Position numbers and translations under genes: made by a program
The notes under the pieces: generated by a model
The model's database searches: none
What the model saw: the letters and a program-made list of their open reading frames with translations, nothing else
Told to the model about the DNA's origin: nothing
NCBI GenBank assembly: GCA_963667375.1
Contig: OY763323.1
Coordinates: forward strand, 2,170,001 to 2,234,000
Direction: 5' to 3'
DNA length: 64,000 bases
Origin: G963556115 sp963667375
Lineage (GTDB): Bacteria > Planctomycetota > SZUA-567
Shown here: piece after piece, positions 26,624 through 35,336 of the stretch
How the letters are laid out: every line of letters begins with the position of its first letter
How positions within the stretch are numbered: position 1 is the stretch's first letter

Positions 26624-27823
26624 ATGCCAAAAAAATCAAAGACAAAATGTATTGGGATTCTTACTTCTGGAGGTGATTGTCCCGGGCTGAATGCTGCTAT
26701 CCGCGGTGTTGCCAAAGCGGCAATGATAGAGTATGGAATTGATGTCATTGGCATCATGGATGGTTTTCGTGGTCTGGTGGAGAATCGTTATAAAAAACTT
26801 GATGACAGGTCTGTAAGCGGTATTCTTACTCTTGGCGGAACATTTCTTGGAACCAGCAGGGATAAACCGAATAAGATGCCTATGGGCGGTAAAAAAGTTG
26901 ATATGACCGATGTGGCAGTTGAGAACGCTAAAAAGATGGGACTTGACTGTCTGGTCTGCCTCGGCGGAGGCGGTACTCAGAAAAATGCCAAGCATCTTAT
27001 GGAGCATGGGTTGAATGTCATGACACTGCCTAAGACCATAGACAATGATGTTTATGGAACCGATTATACCTTTGGTTTTGATACGGCGCTCAATATAGCG
27101 AGTGAGGCTATTGATCGGCTGCATACGACAGCAACAAGCCATCACCGGTTGATTGTCTGTGAGATAATGGGACATAACTCAGGCTGGCTGCCTCTAGGTG
27201 CCGGGATTGCCGGCGGGGCGGATGTTATACTTATCCCTGAAATTCCTTATAATCTTGAAGCTGTGGCGGAGCACTTGCGTGAACGCCGGCGAGGCGGTAA
27301 GAAGTTTTCTATCATTGCTGTTGCTGAAGGTGCGCATTCGGTTGAGGAAGCGCGGACAATCGAACAGCATCTTGAGGATAATCTTGATGATGACGATGAT
27401 GATGTAATGGAAGAGTCCGTAAAGCAGAAAAAGGGTAAAAAACGGAGCAAGAAGAATATAAGCGCTAAAAAAATACTCGATGAACTGCGGCGTTGTGATT
27501 ATGCGGAAGTGAAGGAACCTATTGCCAGCAAGGTGGCGCGGGATATCCAGAAGCTTACAGGTTTTGAGGCGCGGGTGACATCGCTTGGTCATGTTCAGAG
27601 AGGCGGTACTCCTTCACCGGCGGATAGATTATTGTGCACTGTCTTAGGAACTAAAGCGGCGCAGCTGCTCGCTGAGGGCGAATACAACTGTATGGTTAAT
27701 GTACTCAATAACAATTGCGGTTACATGGATATTAATGAGGTCGCTGGTCGTCGTAAGGTAGTGCCACTGGATCATCATTGGCTGCATGCGGCGAAGATGG
27801 TTGAAACTTGTCTTGGAATTTAG
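26624..27823 (+). CDS. 6-phosphofructokinase (group III/PPi-like clade) with charged insert
   Basis: A 399-residue glycolytic enzyme phosphorylating fructose 6-phosphate. The N-terminal ILTSGGDCPGLNAAIRG and the active-site PKTIDND (residues 136-142) identify the family. TSHHRLIVCEIMGHNSGWL and GHVQRGGTPSPADR bind the sugar phosphate. At the nucleotide site the usual GGDGS/GGDD is GGGGT (114-118), so the Mg-binding Asp is absent. I believe this variant is common in one clade of PPi- or mixed-donor PFKs, so the phosphoryl donor (ATP or PPi) is open. Residues 244-280 form a low-complexity insert: a six-Asp run, then a Lys-rich stretch. A strong terminator follows. Confidence 0.9.
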   Translation: MPKKSKTKCIGILTSGGDCPGLNAAIRGVAKAAMIEYGIDVIGIMDGFRGLVENRYKKLDDRSVSGILTLGGTFLGTSRDKPNKMPMGGKKVDMTDVAVENAKKMGLDCLVCLGGGGTQKNAKHLMEHGLNVMTLPKTIDNDVYGTDYTFGFDTALNIASEAIDRLHTTATSHHRLIVCEIMGHNSGWLPLGAGIAGGADVILIPEIPYNLEAVAEHLRERRRGGKKFSIIAVAEGAHSVEEARTIEQHLEDNLDDDDDDVMEESVKQKKGKKRSKKNISAKKILDELRRCDYAEVKEPIASKVARDIQKLTGFEARVTSLGHVQRGGTPSPADRLLCTVLGTKAAQLLAEGEYNCMVNVLNNNCGYMDINEVAGRRKVVPLDHHWLHAAKMVETCLGI

Positions 27824-27842
27824 ACTTAGATATATAATTTTG

Positions 27843-27876
27843 CAGGCAGGGAGTTGCGTCCCTGCCTGTTTTTTTT
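27843..27876 (+). terminator. Rho-independent terminator of the PFK gene
   Basis: Perfect 10-bp stem CAGGCAGGGA/TCCCTGCCTG with a 6-nt loop followed by eight T, located 20 nt after the stop codon. Confidence 0.93.
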
Positions 27877-27970
27877 GGGTTTGATATTGGTGTTGGCGCA
27901 TTATCGTGGCTTTTGATTGCTATAATATGAAATTGGTCATATTTAAAAAGTTTTGCTGTTTTGCTGAAAG

Positions 27971-28004
27971 AATACGCCGGGAGCTGATATGCTTCCGGCG
28001 TATT
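27971..28004. other. Inverted repeat downstream of the NifA-like gene
   Basis: A 14-bp stem (AATACGCCGGGAGC against GCTTCCGGCGTATT, one G-U on the plus strand) with a 6-nt loop, 35 nt beyond the minus-strand stop codon. There is no T run on either side, so it may be a weak terminator or a transcript-end stabiliser. Confidence 0.5.
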
Positions 28005-28038
28005 GTAATTATCTGATAGACTCGCAGTCGAAAAAAAT

Positions 28039-29664
28039 TCAGGAACGGAACTGTTTCCAGTTGATGGTGTATTTCTTAAGACGTAACCCCATGATTCTTT
28101 CGGTTATACCAAGTTCTTTTGCCGCTAGAGAACAGTTGCCGCGGCAGCGTTTGAGTGCTTCAATAATCAATTCTCTTTCCAGATTATCAAGAGCTAGCTG
28201 AAGGTTGCTGTCATTGCAGCCTGGTGCGGCGGTTGCGGTGCTGACACTTCCCTGACTGTCAAACGACATGGCGCCGGCCGGAGTATTGCTACTCTTATTT
28301 GTTGGCATCTGCAGGCTTGGTGGAAGATGATGCCCATGAATTACGCCGTCGCTTGAGAGGAGAACCGCTCTTTCAATACAATTTTCGAGTTCACGAACAT
28401 TACCCGGCCAGTGATAGGCAACAAGCATATCGATTGCCCCGGTGCTGATACGTTCTATATGCTTGGAATTCTCTTGGGCATATTTCTGGGCAAAATGGTC
28501 AGCAAGCAGCAGTACATCACTTTTGCGGTCACGCAGTGGCGGCATATTGACCGGGAAGACATTTAGTCTGTAATATAGGTCCTGACGAAATTCACCGGTT
28601 TCGACCATTTTTTCAAGATCTCGGCTGGTCGCTGCTATAATTCGCACATCGACCTTTACGGTACGGTTGCTGCCTACAGGTTCGAATTCTTTTTCCTGCA
28701 GTACACGCAGCAGTTTTACCTGAGCGACAGGGGAGAAATCACCGATTTCATCAAGAAAGAGTGTGCCGCCGTTGGCAAGTTCAAAACGTCCCTTACGGCT
28801 GGTAATAGCACCGGTAAAGGCGCCTTTCTCATGGCCGAAAAGTTCGGCTTCGAGAACGGTTTCCGGAAGTGCGGCGCAGTTTACCTTGATATAAGGCTTG
28901 TTGGCACGCTGACTGTTGTGATGGATCGCATGGGCTGCGAGTTCCTTACCTGAGCCGCTCTCTCCTCTGATAAGTACGGTAGTGTTTGACTGAGTAACCT
29001 GACGGATAGAGTCATAAACATTTTGCATGGCCTGGGAATTGCCGACAAAATTTTCAAGTTTGAATTTCTGATGCAGTTCATTCTGCAGACGTTCATTCTC
29101 TTCCTGCAGCCGTTCTTTATCTATTTCAAACTGCATTCTCAGCCGCACCGAGCGTGAAACCATTGAAGCTACAATTGACAGAAGTCTGACATCTTCTTTG
29201 AGCTCATATCCGTGGATAAAAGGATGGTCAACCGAGAGCGCTCCGAGTGTCTCCTGATTATCCTTGATGGGAACACAGATAAAAGATGTTTCCTGTACTC
29301 CAAACTGTTCCTTGATTCCGGTTCTATTTAAAAAACCCGGTTCTTCACTAATTTTTGGGACAATAATTGGCTTGCCGTTGGCAACAACCTGTCCAGTGAT
29401 ACCTTCACCTGAAAGGTATCGTCCCAATTTTTTCTGTTGTGAGGACAGACCGTATGAAGCATTTACCGTAATCTCTCCGGTCTGATTATTCAGCAATGTC
29501 AGGGTGCAATGGGTAGCGCCGATGTGTTTGGCGACATTGATAAGAATATTGTCGATTCCATTGCGGATGTCATAGTCCTCTTCCAGCATCTGACTGATAC
29601 GGTAGAGCAGGGCTAATTCCTTAACCTCGTCTCTTACTGAATAATTCTCTGTCATATCTAGCAT
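28039..29664 (-). CDS. Sigma-54-dependent activator, NifA-like (GAF-AAA-Fis)
   Basis: A 541-residue enhancer-binding protein. A GAF sensor domain (about residues 15-165) is followed by a short helical linker and the sigma-54 AAA+ domain, with Walker A GESGSGKE, the sigma-contacting GAFTGA and GGTLFLDEIGD. The C-terminal Fis-type helix-turn-helix is NCSLAAKELGITERIMGLRL. The ITERIMGLRLKKY ending is typical for NifA rather than for other family members, but no nif gene is in the window. The target genes are therefore unknown. I start at ATG 29664 (MLDMTENYSV), with AGG at -9; the frame extends 43 codons upstream without conserved content. The PocR-AraC gene lies upstream on the same strand. Confidence 0.88.
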   Translation of the reverse strand: MLDMTENYSVRDEVKELALLYRISQMLEEDYDIRNGIDNILINVAKHIGATHCTLTLLNNQTGEITVNASYGLSSQQKKLGRYLSGEGITGQVVANGKPIIVPKISEEPGFLNRTGIKEQFGVQETSFICVPIKDNQETLGALSVDHPFIHGYELKEDVRLLSIVASMVSRSVRLRMQFEIDKERLQEENERLQNELHQKFKLENFVGNSQAMQNVYDSIRQVTQSNTTVLIRGESGSGKELAAHAIHHNSQRANKPYIKVNCAALPETVLEAELFGHEKGAFTGAITSRKGRFELANGGTLFLDEIGDFSPVAQVKLLRVLQEKEFEPVGSNRTVKVDVRIIAATSRDLEKMVETGEFRQDLYYRLNVFPVNMPPLRDRKSDVLLLADHFAQKYAQENSKHIERISTGAIDMLVAYHWPGNVRELENCIERAVLLSSDGVIHGHHLPPSLQMPTNKSSNTPAGAMSFDSQGSVSTATAAPGCNDSNLQLALDNLERELIIEALKRCRGNCSLAAKELGITERIMGLRLKKYTINWKQFRS

Positions 29665-29711
29665 TTTAATTAACCTAAAGTCTTTGACGTAAAAAAATAA
29701 TAACCTTCCCT

Positions 29712-29732
29712 CCAATAGCATAATGCTACTGG
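29712..29732. promoter_or_regulatory. Inverted repeat upstream of the NifA-like gene
   Basis: TAGCAT and ATGCTA flank one A (29716-29728), extended outward by CCA/TGG. It lies 52-68 nt before the start codon at 29664, so it could be an operator or a leader hairpin. Function is inferred. Confidence 0.4.
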
Positions 29733-29820
29733 ACACATAATTGTTGTTCACCATATTGAAATATACGGAATTGTCGGTAATGTTCAATAGCAAAGTTCAG
29801 AAATGTACGAAAAAGACCTA

Positions 29821-29849
29821 TTCTACCAATATGTAGGAATTTGGTAGAA
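29821..29849 (-). other. Inverted repeat between the AraC-type and NifA-like genes
   Basis: Perfect 9-bp repeat TTCTACCAA...TTGGTAGAA with 11 nt between, 29 nt after the PocR-AraC stop. On the minus strand TTTTT occurs six bases beyond the stem, so a terminator for the upstream gene is the simplest reading. An operator for the downstream gene is an alternative. Confidence 0.5.
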
Positions 29850-29877
29850 TATTGAAGAATTAGCTGACAGATTAGTA

Positions 29878-31011
29878 TTAAGAGTTGCTTTTACGGTAGG
29901 AAAGCGGGGTTACATGACGGAACTTTTTAAAGACTTTTGTGAAGTAGCTTTGATCCTGAAAGCCTGCATCCAGTGCTATTATTGAAAGCGGGTTGTCGGT
30001 GTGTATCAGCAGGTATTCGGCTTTTTCGATACGCATCTGGTTGAGTAGGTTGGTAAAAGTGAGGCCGGATTCTTTTTTCAGAAGGGTAGAGAAGTATTGC
30101 GGTGAGAGGTAGGCAATCTTCGATACGTCCTCTCTGGTAATCTGCTCGGTACAGTGTTCGCGCATATAATTAATGGCTGTGAAGATAGCCCCTTTATTCT
30201 GACCTTTTTCAATCTTTTGAATGGAGTCGAAGATCTTTTCAAAGGTGTCAATCAGCCATAAGGTCAGGTCTTCATCATCATTGATACCTGAAAGGGTATT
30301 TAGAATCTGAAAGTTAGCGGTTAGCAGGGTCTTGGTGTCACCACCGGTTTCAATAGCGGTGCGGCACATACTTACAAACAGCTCCATGAATATACTTTTA
30401 ACAATATCAAGTTTGTTACCGGCATGGGCGTATACCGAAACTAGAATCCGGTTCAATACTTTACGGGCGTTGCCTTTGTCACCACAGCGTATGGCCGAGA
30501 AGAGCTCGGGTTCTTCGCGCATGTAAATTTCGCGGATATCACCATGCCCTTCGCTTTTGTAGTCATGAATTGCGTATGCTTTACGCTGTTCTTTTTCATA
30601 TTTAAGCCTATTAAGAGCCAGTGCGGCGGCATTGGTAAGATTTTCTCTTTCGAGAATTTCACGGAGTTCGGCGCAGGCACGGCGCAGATCCATGAATTTT
30701 CCGTTCATTGTCTGTGAAAAGACTATATCTTCACTGGCGCTGGCAATTATGCCGCCTTCGATATCCATGTTATGCATCAGCGGAACTGCCCAGATAAGCT
30801 TTCCGCCGACACAGTAGCCGATAGTCGCTTCCCCCCAGCGGTAGGATTCATTAATTGCGTGGGCGCGGTTCTTGGTGCAGTCTGGGTGGTTTACAGTGCA
30901 GCCGCTTTTATTGAACAGAATGATTCCGTTCGGATCTGTCACCATCAGTGAAAAGCCCCATTTTTGCTGATATTCGCTGTTTATAGCTTCAAAAGTATTT
31001 TTATCAATCAT
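29878..31011 (-). CDS. AraC-family regulator with PocR-type sensor domain
   Basis: A 377-residue transcription factor. The N-terminal 150 residues resemble the PocR ligand-binding domain, with Cys-containing FNKSGCTVNHPDCTKN and the IGYCVGGKLIWAVPL segment. The middle is helical. The C-terminal AraC/XylS domain has two helix-turn-helix motifs (TREDVSKIAYLSPQYFSTLLKKESGLTF and PLSIIALDAGFQDQSYFTKVFKKF). PocR domains are found in regulators of propanediol/B12 genes and in many Lentisphaerota proteins. The divergent UroD-type methyltransferase gene begins 278 nt away and is the natural candidate target. ATG 31011 has a modest ribosome-binding site (AAAAAATAACC), so the start is less certain. Confidence 0.87.
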   Translation of the reverse strand: MIDKNTFEAINSEYQQKWGFSLMVTDPNGIILFNKSGCTVNHPDCTKNRAHAINESYRWGEATIGYCVGGKLIWAVPLMHNMDIEGGIIASASEDIVFSQTMNGKFMDLRRACAELREILERENLTNAAALALNRLKYEKEQRKAYAIHDYKSEGHGDIREIYMREEPELFSAIRCGDKGNARKVLNRILVSVYAHAGNKLDIVKSIFMELFVSMCRTAIETGGDTKTLLTANFQILNTLSGINDDEDLTLWLIDTFEKIFDSIQKIEKGQNKGAIFTAINYMREHCTEQITREDVSKIAYLSPQYFSTLLKKESGLTFTNLLNQMRIEKAEYLLIHTDNPLSIIALDAGFQDQSYFTKVFKKFRHVTPLSYRKSNS

Positions 31012-31289
31012 AAGGTTATTTTTTGGATAGTTTGGCTTCTCGGTTAATTGTAGACTGTCATGGATCTGGAAATTAATTATGAAAATAGCGAATTCGTTTT
31101 AGTATTCAAGCTTTTTTTTACCTGATATTACAATAATACCAAAAATGGGTTGGATTGTACAATAACATTTTTAAGTTTTAGAGTATTATTTGAAGGTATT
31201 AGATATGTTTTGGCATTTATTTAGAATAATGATATTTTGGTAATTTTATAATTTGTTCCGTTTGTATAACAGCGTAGATGGAGAGAGAG

Positions 31290-32672
31290 ATGACGAATAA
31301 AGAGTTGATTGTTACAGCCTTGAAGGGTGGAGAGACCCCCAGGCCGGCATGGGTTCCGTTTGTCGGGGTGCATGGAGGCTATATAATCGGCAAATCTGCC
31401 AAAGAGTACCTTAAAAGCACAGAACTTATTGTTGAAGGTGTCTGTAAGGCGCATGAGTTGTATAGCGGTGACGGCATGCCGGTGTCCTTTGATCTGCAGA
31501 TGGAAGCTGAAGTGCTGGGCTGTGAGCTTCATTGGTCTGATGACTGTCCTCCTTCTGTTGCTACTCACCCTCTGGAGGAGTATGAGGAGGACTGGAGTGT
31601 CGATAATTTGCCGGCGCAGCTGGATATGAGTGCTGGACGTATACCGTTAACAATGGAGGCGGTCAAACAGATAGTGGAGAAGATCGGTGATAATGCGGCT
31701 ATCTATGGTCTGCTATGCGGTCCGTTTACACTAGCGCTTCACCTTTTGGGTAATGATATCTTTATGGAGATGTATGATGAGGAGGAGAAGGTTGAGGCTT
31801 TGGTTGACCGGTGTGCCGATTATGCGATACAGATGAGTGATGCGTATCTCGAAGCCGGGTGCGATGTGGTGGCGGTAGTCGACCCGATGGTCAGTCAGAT
31901 ATCACCAGATCACTTCGAGCAGTTTGTTACTCCAAGTATGAATAAAATTTATGACCATGTCAGAGCCAAAGGCGGAATGTCCAGCTGCTTTGTCTGCGGT
32001 GATGTGACACGTAATCTTGAGTGCATGGGACGTTTGACCTGTGATAATATCTCGGTTGATGAACAGATTGATATGACCGTGTGCAAAGAGGTGGCTTTAC
32101 GTAATAATAAGTCATTCGGAGGTAATCTCAAGCTGACAGTGACCCTGCTGATGGGTGATGAGAATGCCAGCAAGCTTGATGCGCTTGAGTGTTATGATAA
32201 ATGTGCCGGCAGGGGATTCATTATGTCACCAGGCTGTGACCTGCCGTATGACACCAAGATCGAGAACCTTCAGGCTGCTGCTTCAATTGCGCTGGACGAG
32301 TACTCCCGTGAGGCGGCAAGATCAATAACTGCGGCTGAGGGGGATACCTTTGATGATATTATTATCCCGGATTATGCGGCAGATAAGCGGGTCATTATAA
32401 ATGCGGTTACACTTGACAGTGCTTCATGTGCTGCCTGTACCTACATGTGGAATGCAGCAAAACGTGCTGTAACCGCTCTGGGTGAGGATATTGTCGTAGC
32501 TTCTGAGCATAAGATACGTGACCGTGATGGAGTTGGTATGATGGTAAAACTTGGGTGTAAAAACCTTCCAACAATCTGTATTGATGGAATTCCTACATTT
32601 GAGTCACTTGTTCCTACAGATGAGGAACTTCAAAATGCCATAAAAGCAGCATATCAAAAGAAAAATTCTTAG
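31290..32672 (+). CDS. Uroporphyrinogen-decarboxylase-family methyltransferase fused to a CxxC thioredoxin-like domain
   Basis: A 460-residue cytoplasmic protein. Residues 1-345 form a UroD/MtaA-like TIM barrel. In corrinoid- or coenzyme M-dependent methyltransferases of this superfamily zinc is held by a His/Cys-X-Cys and a distal Cys. Here Cys233 and Cys236 (SSCFVCGDVT) and Cys316 (MSPGCDLPYD) occupy the equivalent places. Residues 360-460 are a separate thioredoxin-like domain: RVIINAVTLDSASCAACTYMW with CAAC at 380-383, then NLPTICIDG with the typical cis-Pro. I chose ATG 31290 because GGAGAGAG precedes it; ATG 31278 is inside that site. The SNF symporter gene follows downstream beyond a terminator. 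Substrate unknown; a methyl-transfer role with thiol or metal chemistry is inferred. Confidence 0.85.
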   Translation: MTNKELIVTALKGGETPRPAWVPFVGVHGGYIIGKSAKEYLKSTELIVEGVCKAHELYSGDGMPVSFDLQMEAEVLGCELHWSDDCPPSVATHPLEEYEEDWSVDNLPAQLDMSAGRIPLTMEAVKQIVEKIGDNAAIYGLLCGPFTLALHLLGNDIFMEMYDEEEKVEALVDRCADYAIQMSDAYLEAGCDVVAVVDPMVSQISPDHFEQFVTPSMNKIYDHVRAKGGMSSCFVCGDVTRNLECMGRLTCDNISVDEQIDMTVCKEVALRNNKSFGGNLKLTVTLLMGDENASKLDALECYDKCAGRGFIMSPGCDLPYDTKIENLQAAASIALDEYSREAARSITAAEGDTFDDIIIPDYAADKRVIINAVTLDSASCAACTYMWNAAKRAVTALGEDIVVASEHKIRDRDGVGMMVKLGCKNLPTICIDGIPTFESLVPTDEELQNAIKAAYQKKNS

Positions 32673-32699
32673 ATAAAATGTGCTGTTATTCTTGAGATG

Positions 32700-32738
32700 G
32701 TGTTCTGCTGCTGGTAATCGGCAACAGAACACTTTTTT
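32700..32738 (+). terminator. Terminator of the UroD-like gene
   Basis: GTGTTCTG pairs with CAGAACAC (extended inward by TGC/GCA) and is followed by six T, 28 nt after the stop codon. Confidence 0.85.
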
Positions 32739-32865
32739 ATGTGTTTGTGTTAATAGCTTATCTTGTATGAAGTAATATTGATATGTGCTGTTGCTGAGTA
32801 ATTAATAAATATTTTCTGTAACAGGAACTATTTAATTTTTTTGTCTATAAATATTCTTGTGTTTA

Positions 32866-32893
32866 TTGATTAGCGTTATCGAAGTGGTATACT
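32866..32893 (+). promoter_or_regulatory. Promoter of the SNF symporter gene
   Basis: TTGATT (32866-32871) and TATACT (32888-32893) are separated by 16 nt, about 75 nt upstream of the symporter start. Confidence 0.6.
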
Positions 32894-32969
32894 CTAAACA
32901 TTGTTAATTTTTTTTGAGCTTTAAAATTCTTTTAGTTCGGATGAAATAAAATGACTGAATAATATTATT

Positions 32970-34367
32970 ATGGAGGAGATGGAATTGAGTAATGTTTCAA
33001 GGGATCGTTTTTCCGGCAGTATCGGCGTTTTTCTGGCGACTGTCGGTTCGGCAATAGGACTGGGGAATATCTGGAAGTTTCCCTATATCACGGGTCATTA
33101 CGGCGGATCTGCGTTTATTATTGTTTATCTTATTTGTATTGCTGTTGTCGGTTTGCCGCTGATAATGTCTGAGTTTCTGCTGGGTAGAAGGACTTCTACC
33201 GATGCTGTTGATCCCTTCAGGCTTCTTGCTCCTAATTCTTCAAAGAAGTGGGTTATAAACGGCTGGTTTACAGTACTGATCTCTTTTATTATTATTACTT
33301 TTTATTCTATTATTTCAGGCTGGACGCTGTTCTATGCCGTGGATAGTATTATCGGTGGATTTGACGGTTTGAGTCCAGAGCAGATCGGGGAAAAATTCGG
33401 TGCCTATTATACCTCTTCCTGGCAACCGGTTATCTGGCAGATAATCTTTATGATTGTTACGCTGTATATCATTGTAAAGGGTATAAAAAACGGTATTGAA
33501 AAGTTCTCGAAATTTCTTATGCCGCTGCTGTTTATTATTATTATCGTGCTGGATGTACGTTCTGTGACCCTGAAGGGGGCCAGTGCCGGGCTTGACTTCC
33601 TTTTCAGTCCGGATTTTTCAAAACTTACAATTGAAGGTGTCCTGTCGGCATTGGGGCATGCGTTCTTCACGCTCTCTCTCGGTATGGCGATTATGATTAC
33701 CTATGCCTCATATATCAAGCGTGAGGTCGATCTCGGACCGCTGGTACTAAAGGTGGCGATTGCTGACACGGTTATTGCTCTGCTTGCAGGAGTGGCAATC
33801 TTTCCTGCGGTATTTGCTTTTGGTATTGAGCCGGCGTCAGGTCCGGGACTGGTCTTTGTGACATTGCCAAATGTCTTCAATCAGATGCCGTTGGGGCGTT
33901 TCTTTGCTTTCCTCTTCTTCTTCCTGCTCTCAACTGCCGCTCTCACCTCGCAGATTTCGATTATTGAGCCCAGCGTCTCGTTCCTTATCAATCGTTTCAA
34001 ATTCACCCGTTTGAAAGCCACTCTGCTGATGGGTACTCTGGCTACGGTATTCGGGGCGATCCTGACGCAGGGAAACGGCATTCTCAAGGATCTCAAGGTG
34101 CCATTCTATCTTGGTGGTAAGTTTGTGGATATGAATATCTTTGACTGGGCGATAACTCTTACCGATCAGCTGCTGCCGATTGCCGGGTTCTTTACTGCGA
34201 TTTTTGTCGGCTGGATAATTGACAGAAGCATAATTCGTGATGAGCTTACCAGCTATGGTACCTACAGAGCTGGTTATTATAATCTTTTTGTATTTGTAAT
34301 AAGGTATATCACTCCAACAGCAATTGCACTGATCTTTATCTCCAATACTTTCGGTTTCTTCAGCTGA
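32970..34367 (+). CDS. Sodium-dependent transporter, SNF (neurotransmitter:sodium symporter) family
   Basis: A 465-residue inner-membrane symporter with 11-12 helices. The N-terminal helix has the sodium/substrate signature TVGSAIGLGNIWKFPYI. Further conserved segments are IGLPLIMSEFLLGRR-like text (here VVGLPLIMSEFLLG), SLGMAIMITYASYI and FLFFFLLSTAALTSQISIIEP. Bacterial members carry amino acids or related small molecules. The first codons are uncertain: ATG 32970 sits on the GGAGG, and an ATG at 32979 or a TTG at 32985 would be better spaced. The gene has its own promoter and terminator. Its position after the UroD fusion gene suggests, weakly, uptake of a related substrate. Confidence 0.92.
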   Translation: MEEMELSNVSRDRFSGSIGVFLATVGSAIGLGNIWKFPYITGHYGGSAFIIVYLICIAVVGLPLIMSEFLLGRRTSTDAVDPFRLLAPNSSKKWVINGWFTVLISFIIITFYSIISGWTLFYAVDSIIGGFDGLSPEQIGEKFGAYYTSSWQPVIWQIIFMIVTLYIIVKGIKNGIEKFSKFLMPLLFIIIIVLDVRSVTLKGASAGLDFLFSPDFSKLTIEGVLSALGHAFFTLSLGMAIMITYASYIKREVDLGPLVLKVAIADTVIALLAGVAIFPAVFAFGIEPASGPGLVFVTLPNVFNQMPLGRFFAFLFFFLLSTAALTSQISIIEPSVSFLINRFKFTRLKATLLMGTLATVFGAILTQGNGILKDLKVPFYLGGKFVDMNIFDWAITLTDQLLPIAGFFTAIFVGWIIDRSIIRDELTSYGTYRAGYYNLFVFVIRYITPTAIALIFISNTFGFFS

Positions 34368-34389
34368 TACCTCGAGGCTTCTGGAATTA

Positions 34390-34428
34390 AAAAAGCAGTG
34401 ACCGAAGGTGGTCGCTGCTTTTTATTTT
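34390..34428 (+). terminator. Terminator of the symporter gene
   Basis: 14-bp stem (AAAAAGCAGTGACC against GGTCGCTGCTTTTT, one G-U on the plus strand), 6-nt loop, then TTTTTATTTTT. Confidence 0.88.
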
Positions 34429-34463
34429 TGGGATTAAAACATTCTGAATAATAATTTAAAATT

Positions 34464-35066
34464 TTATGCCTGAGCACTGGTAGTTGAACTGGTGCTATTG
34501 CCGGCTTTCATCTTTGGTATCTTGGGAAGTGTAAGCTTGGGCATTCCTGCAGCCGTTGTCGGCATTTTGGGAATATTATTCATCTTCGGTATCTTGGGTA
34601 TATTCAGCTTTGGCATCTTGGGCAGGGAGTTTTCGTCTTTCTGTACACTTTCAATTACCGGTGCTTCCCCATTAGCCGCTTTTTCCTTGTTTACTTTGTC
34701 CATTGCTATTGCCCAGGCTTCACGGAGGTTACGGAATATATGCTGAACTTCATCTATAGCGGCTACTTCATCTTTGATGTTGGCATCTACCAGACGCCGG
34801 ATAGAGTAAGTATAGAGTCTGGCAAGATTGGTGGCGATTTCACCACCTTTTTCATGATCAAGGCCATTTACCAGTTCGATAACAATATCCTGTGATCTTA
34901 CAAGATTTTTCTGCTTGGCTTCATAATTTTTCTCTTCAATGGCTTTTCTGCCATGTTCTGAAAATCTAATTACACCATCCATGAGCATTAGTACCAGCTG
35001 CTCTTTACTCGCGGTCTGTATCTTAGTCTTAAGATACTCTTTTTGCTGCTTTTGGTATGGATTCAC
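34464..35066 (-). CDS. fliS: Flagellar export chaperone FliS with C-terminal repeat tail
   Basis: A 200-residue protein. Residues 1-125 are FliS, the flagellin chaperone: N-terminal MNPYQKQQKEYLKTKIQTAS, then LVLMLMDGVIRFSEHGRKAI and LVNGLDHEKGGEIATNLARLY. Typical FliS is about 125-140 residues. Here about 70 more are added, with a Pro/Lys-rich tail at 149-188 built from short units such as MPKLNIPKIPKM and MPKLTLPKIPKM, and a Ser/Thr-rich end. The tail has no acidic residues and looks disordered. No flagellin or fliD gene is nearby, which is unusual because fliS usually follows fliD. The start is ATG 35066 with AAGAGAGG upstream. Confidence 0.92.
   Translation of the reverse strand: MNPYQKQQKEYLKTKIQTASKEQLVLMLMDGVIRFSEHGRKAIEEKNYEAKQKNLVRSQDIVIELVNGLDHEKGGEIATNLARLYTYSIRRLVDANIKDEVAAIDEVQHIFRNLREAWAIAMDKVNKEKAANGEAPVIESVQKDENSLPKMPKLNIPKIPKMNNIPKMPTTAAGMPKLTLPKIPKMKAGNSTSSTTSAQA
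34503..34622 (-). repeat. Degenerate repeat coding for the FliS Pro/Lys tail
   Basis: Imperfect 9-30 bp units rich in CCAAAG/ATGCCA codons encode PKMPKLNIPKIPKM, NIPKMP and MPKLTLPKIPKM. The DNA repeat is imperfect, so slippage may have built the tail and divergence followed. Confidence 0.65.
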
Positions 35067-35336
35067 AGGCTTAACCTCTCTTGTCTTAATATGTTATGTT
35101 TAATGATAACAATTCCGAAGCGCTACTTGTCCAGAAGCCCGACGGTATTTATCCAAGTTATTCATGCTTTTTTATGTTCATATTTCATGTCACATCATTA
35201 TTATTATCGGTTATGACGTGGCTGAGCTTGAGAGTCAATTATTTATCTCTACAGTTTATACGGAAAAAATTGTTATATTCCTGCGTTAATAATCGGGTTT
35301 ATTCATTGTTACTTATTAAATACCGGATGAGCAGTA

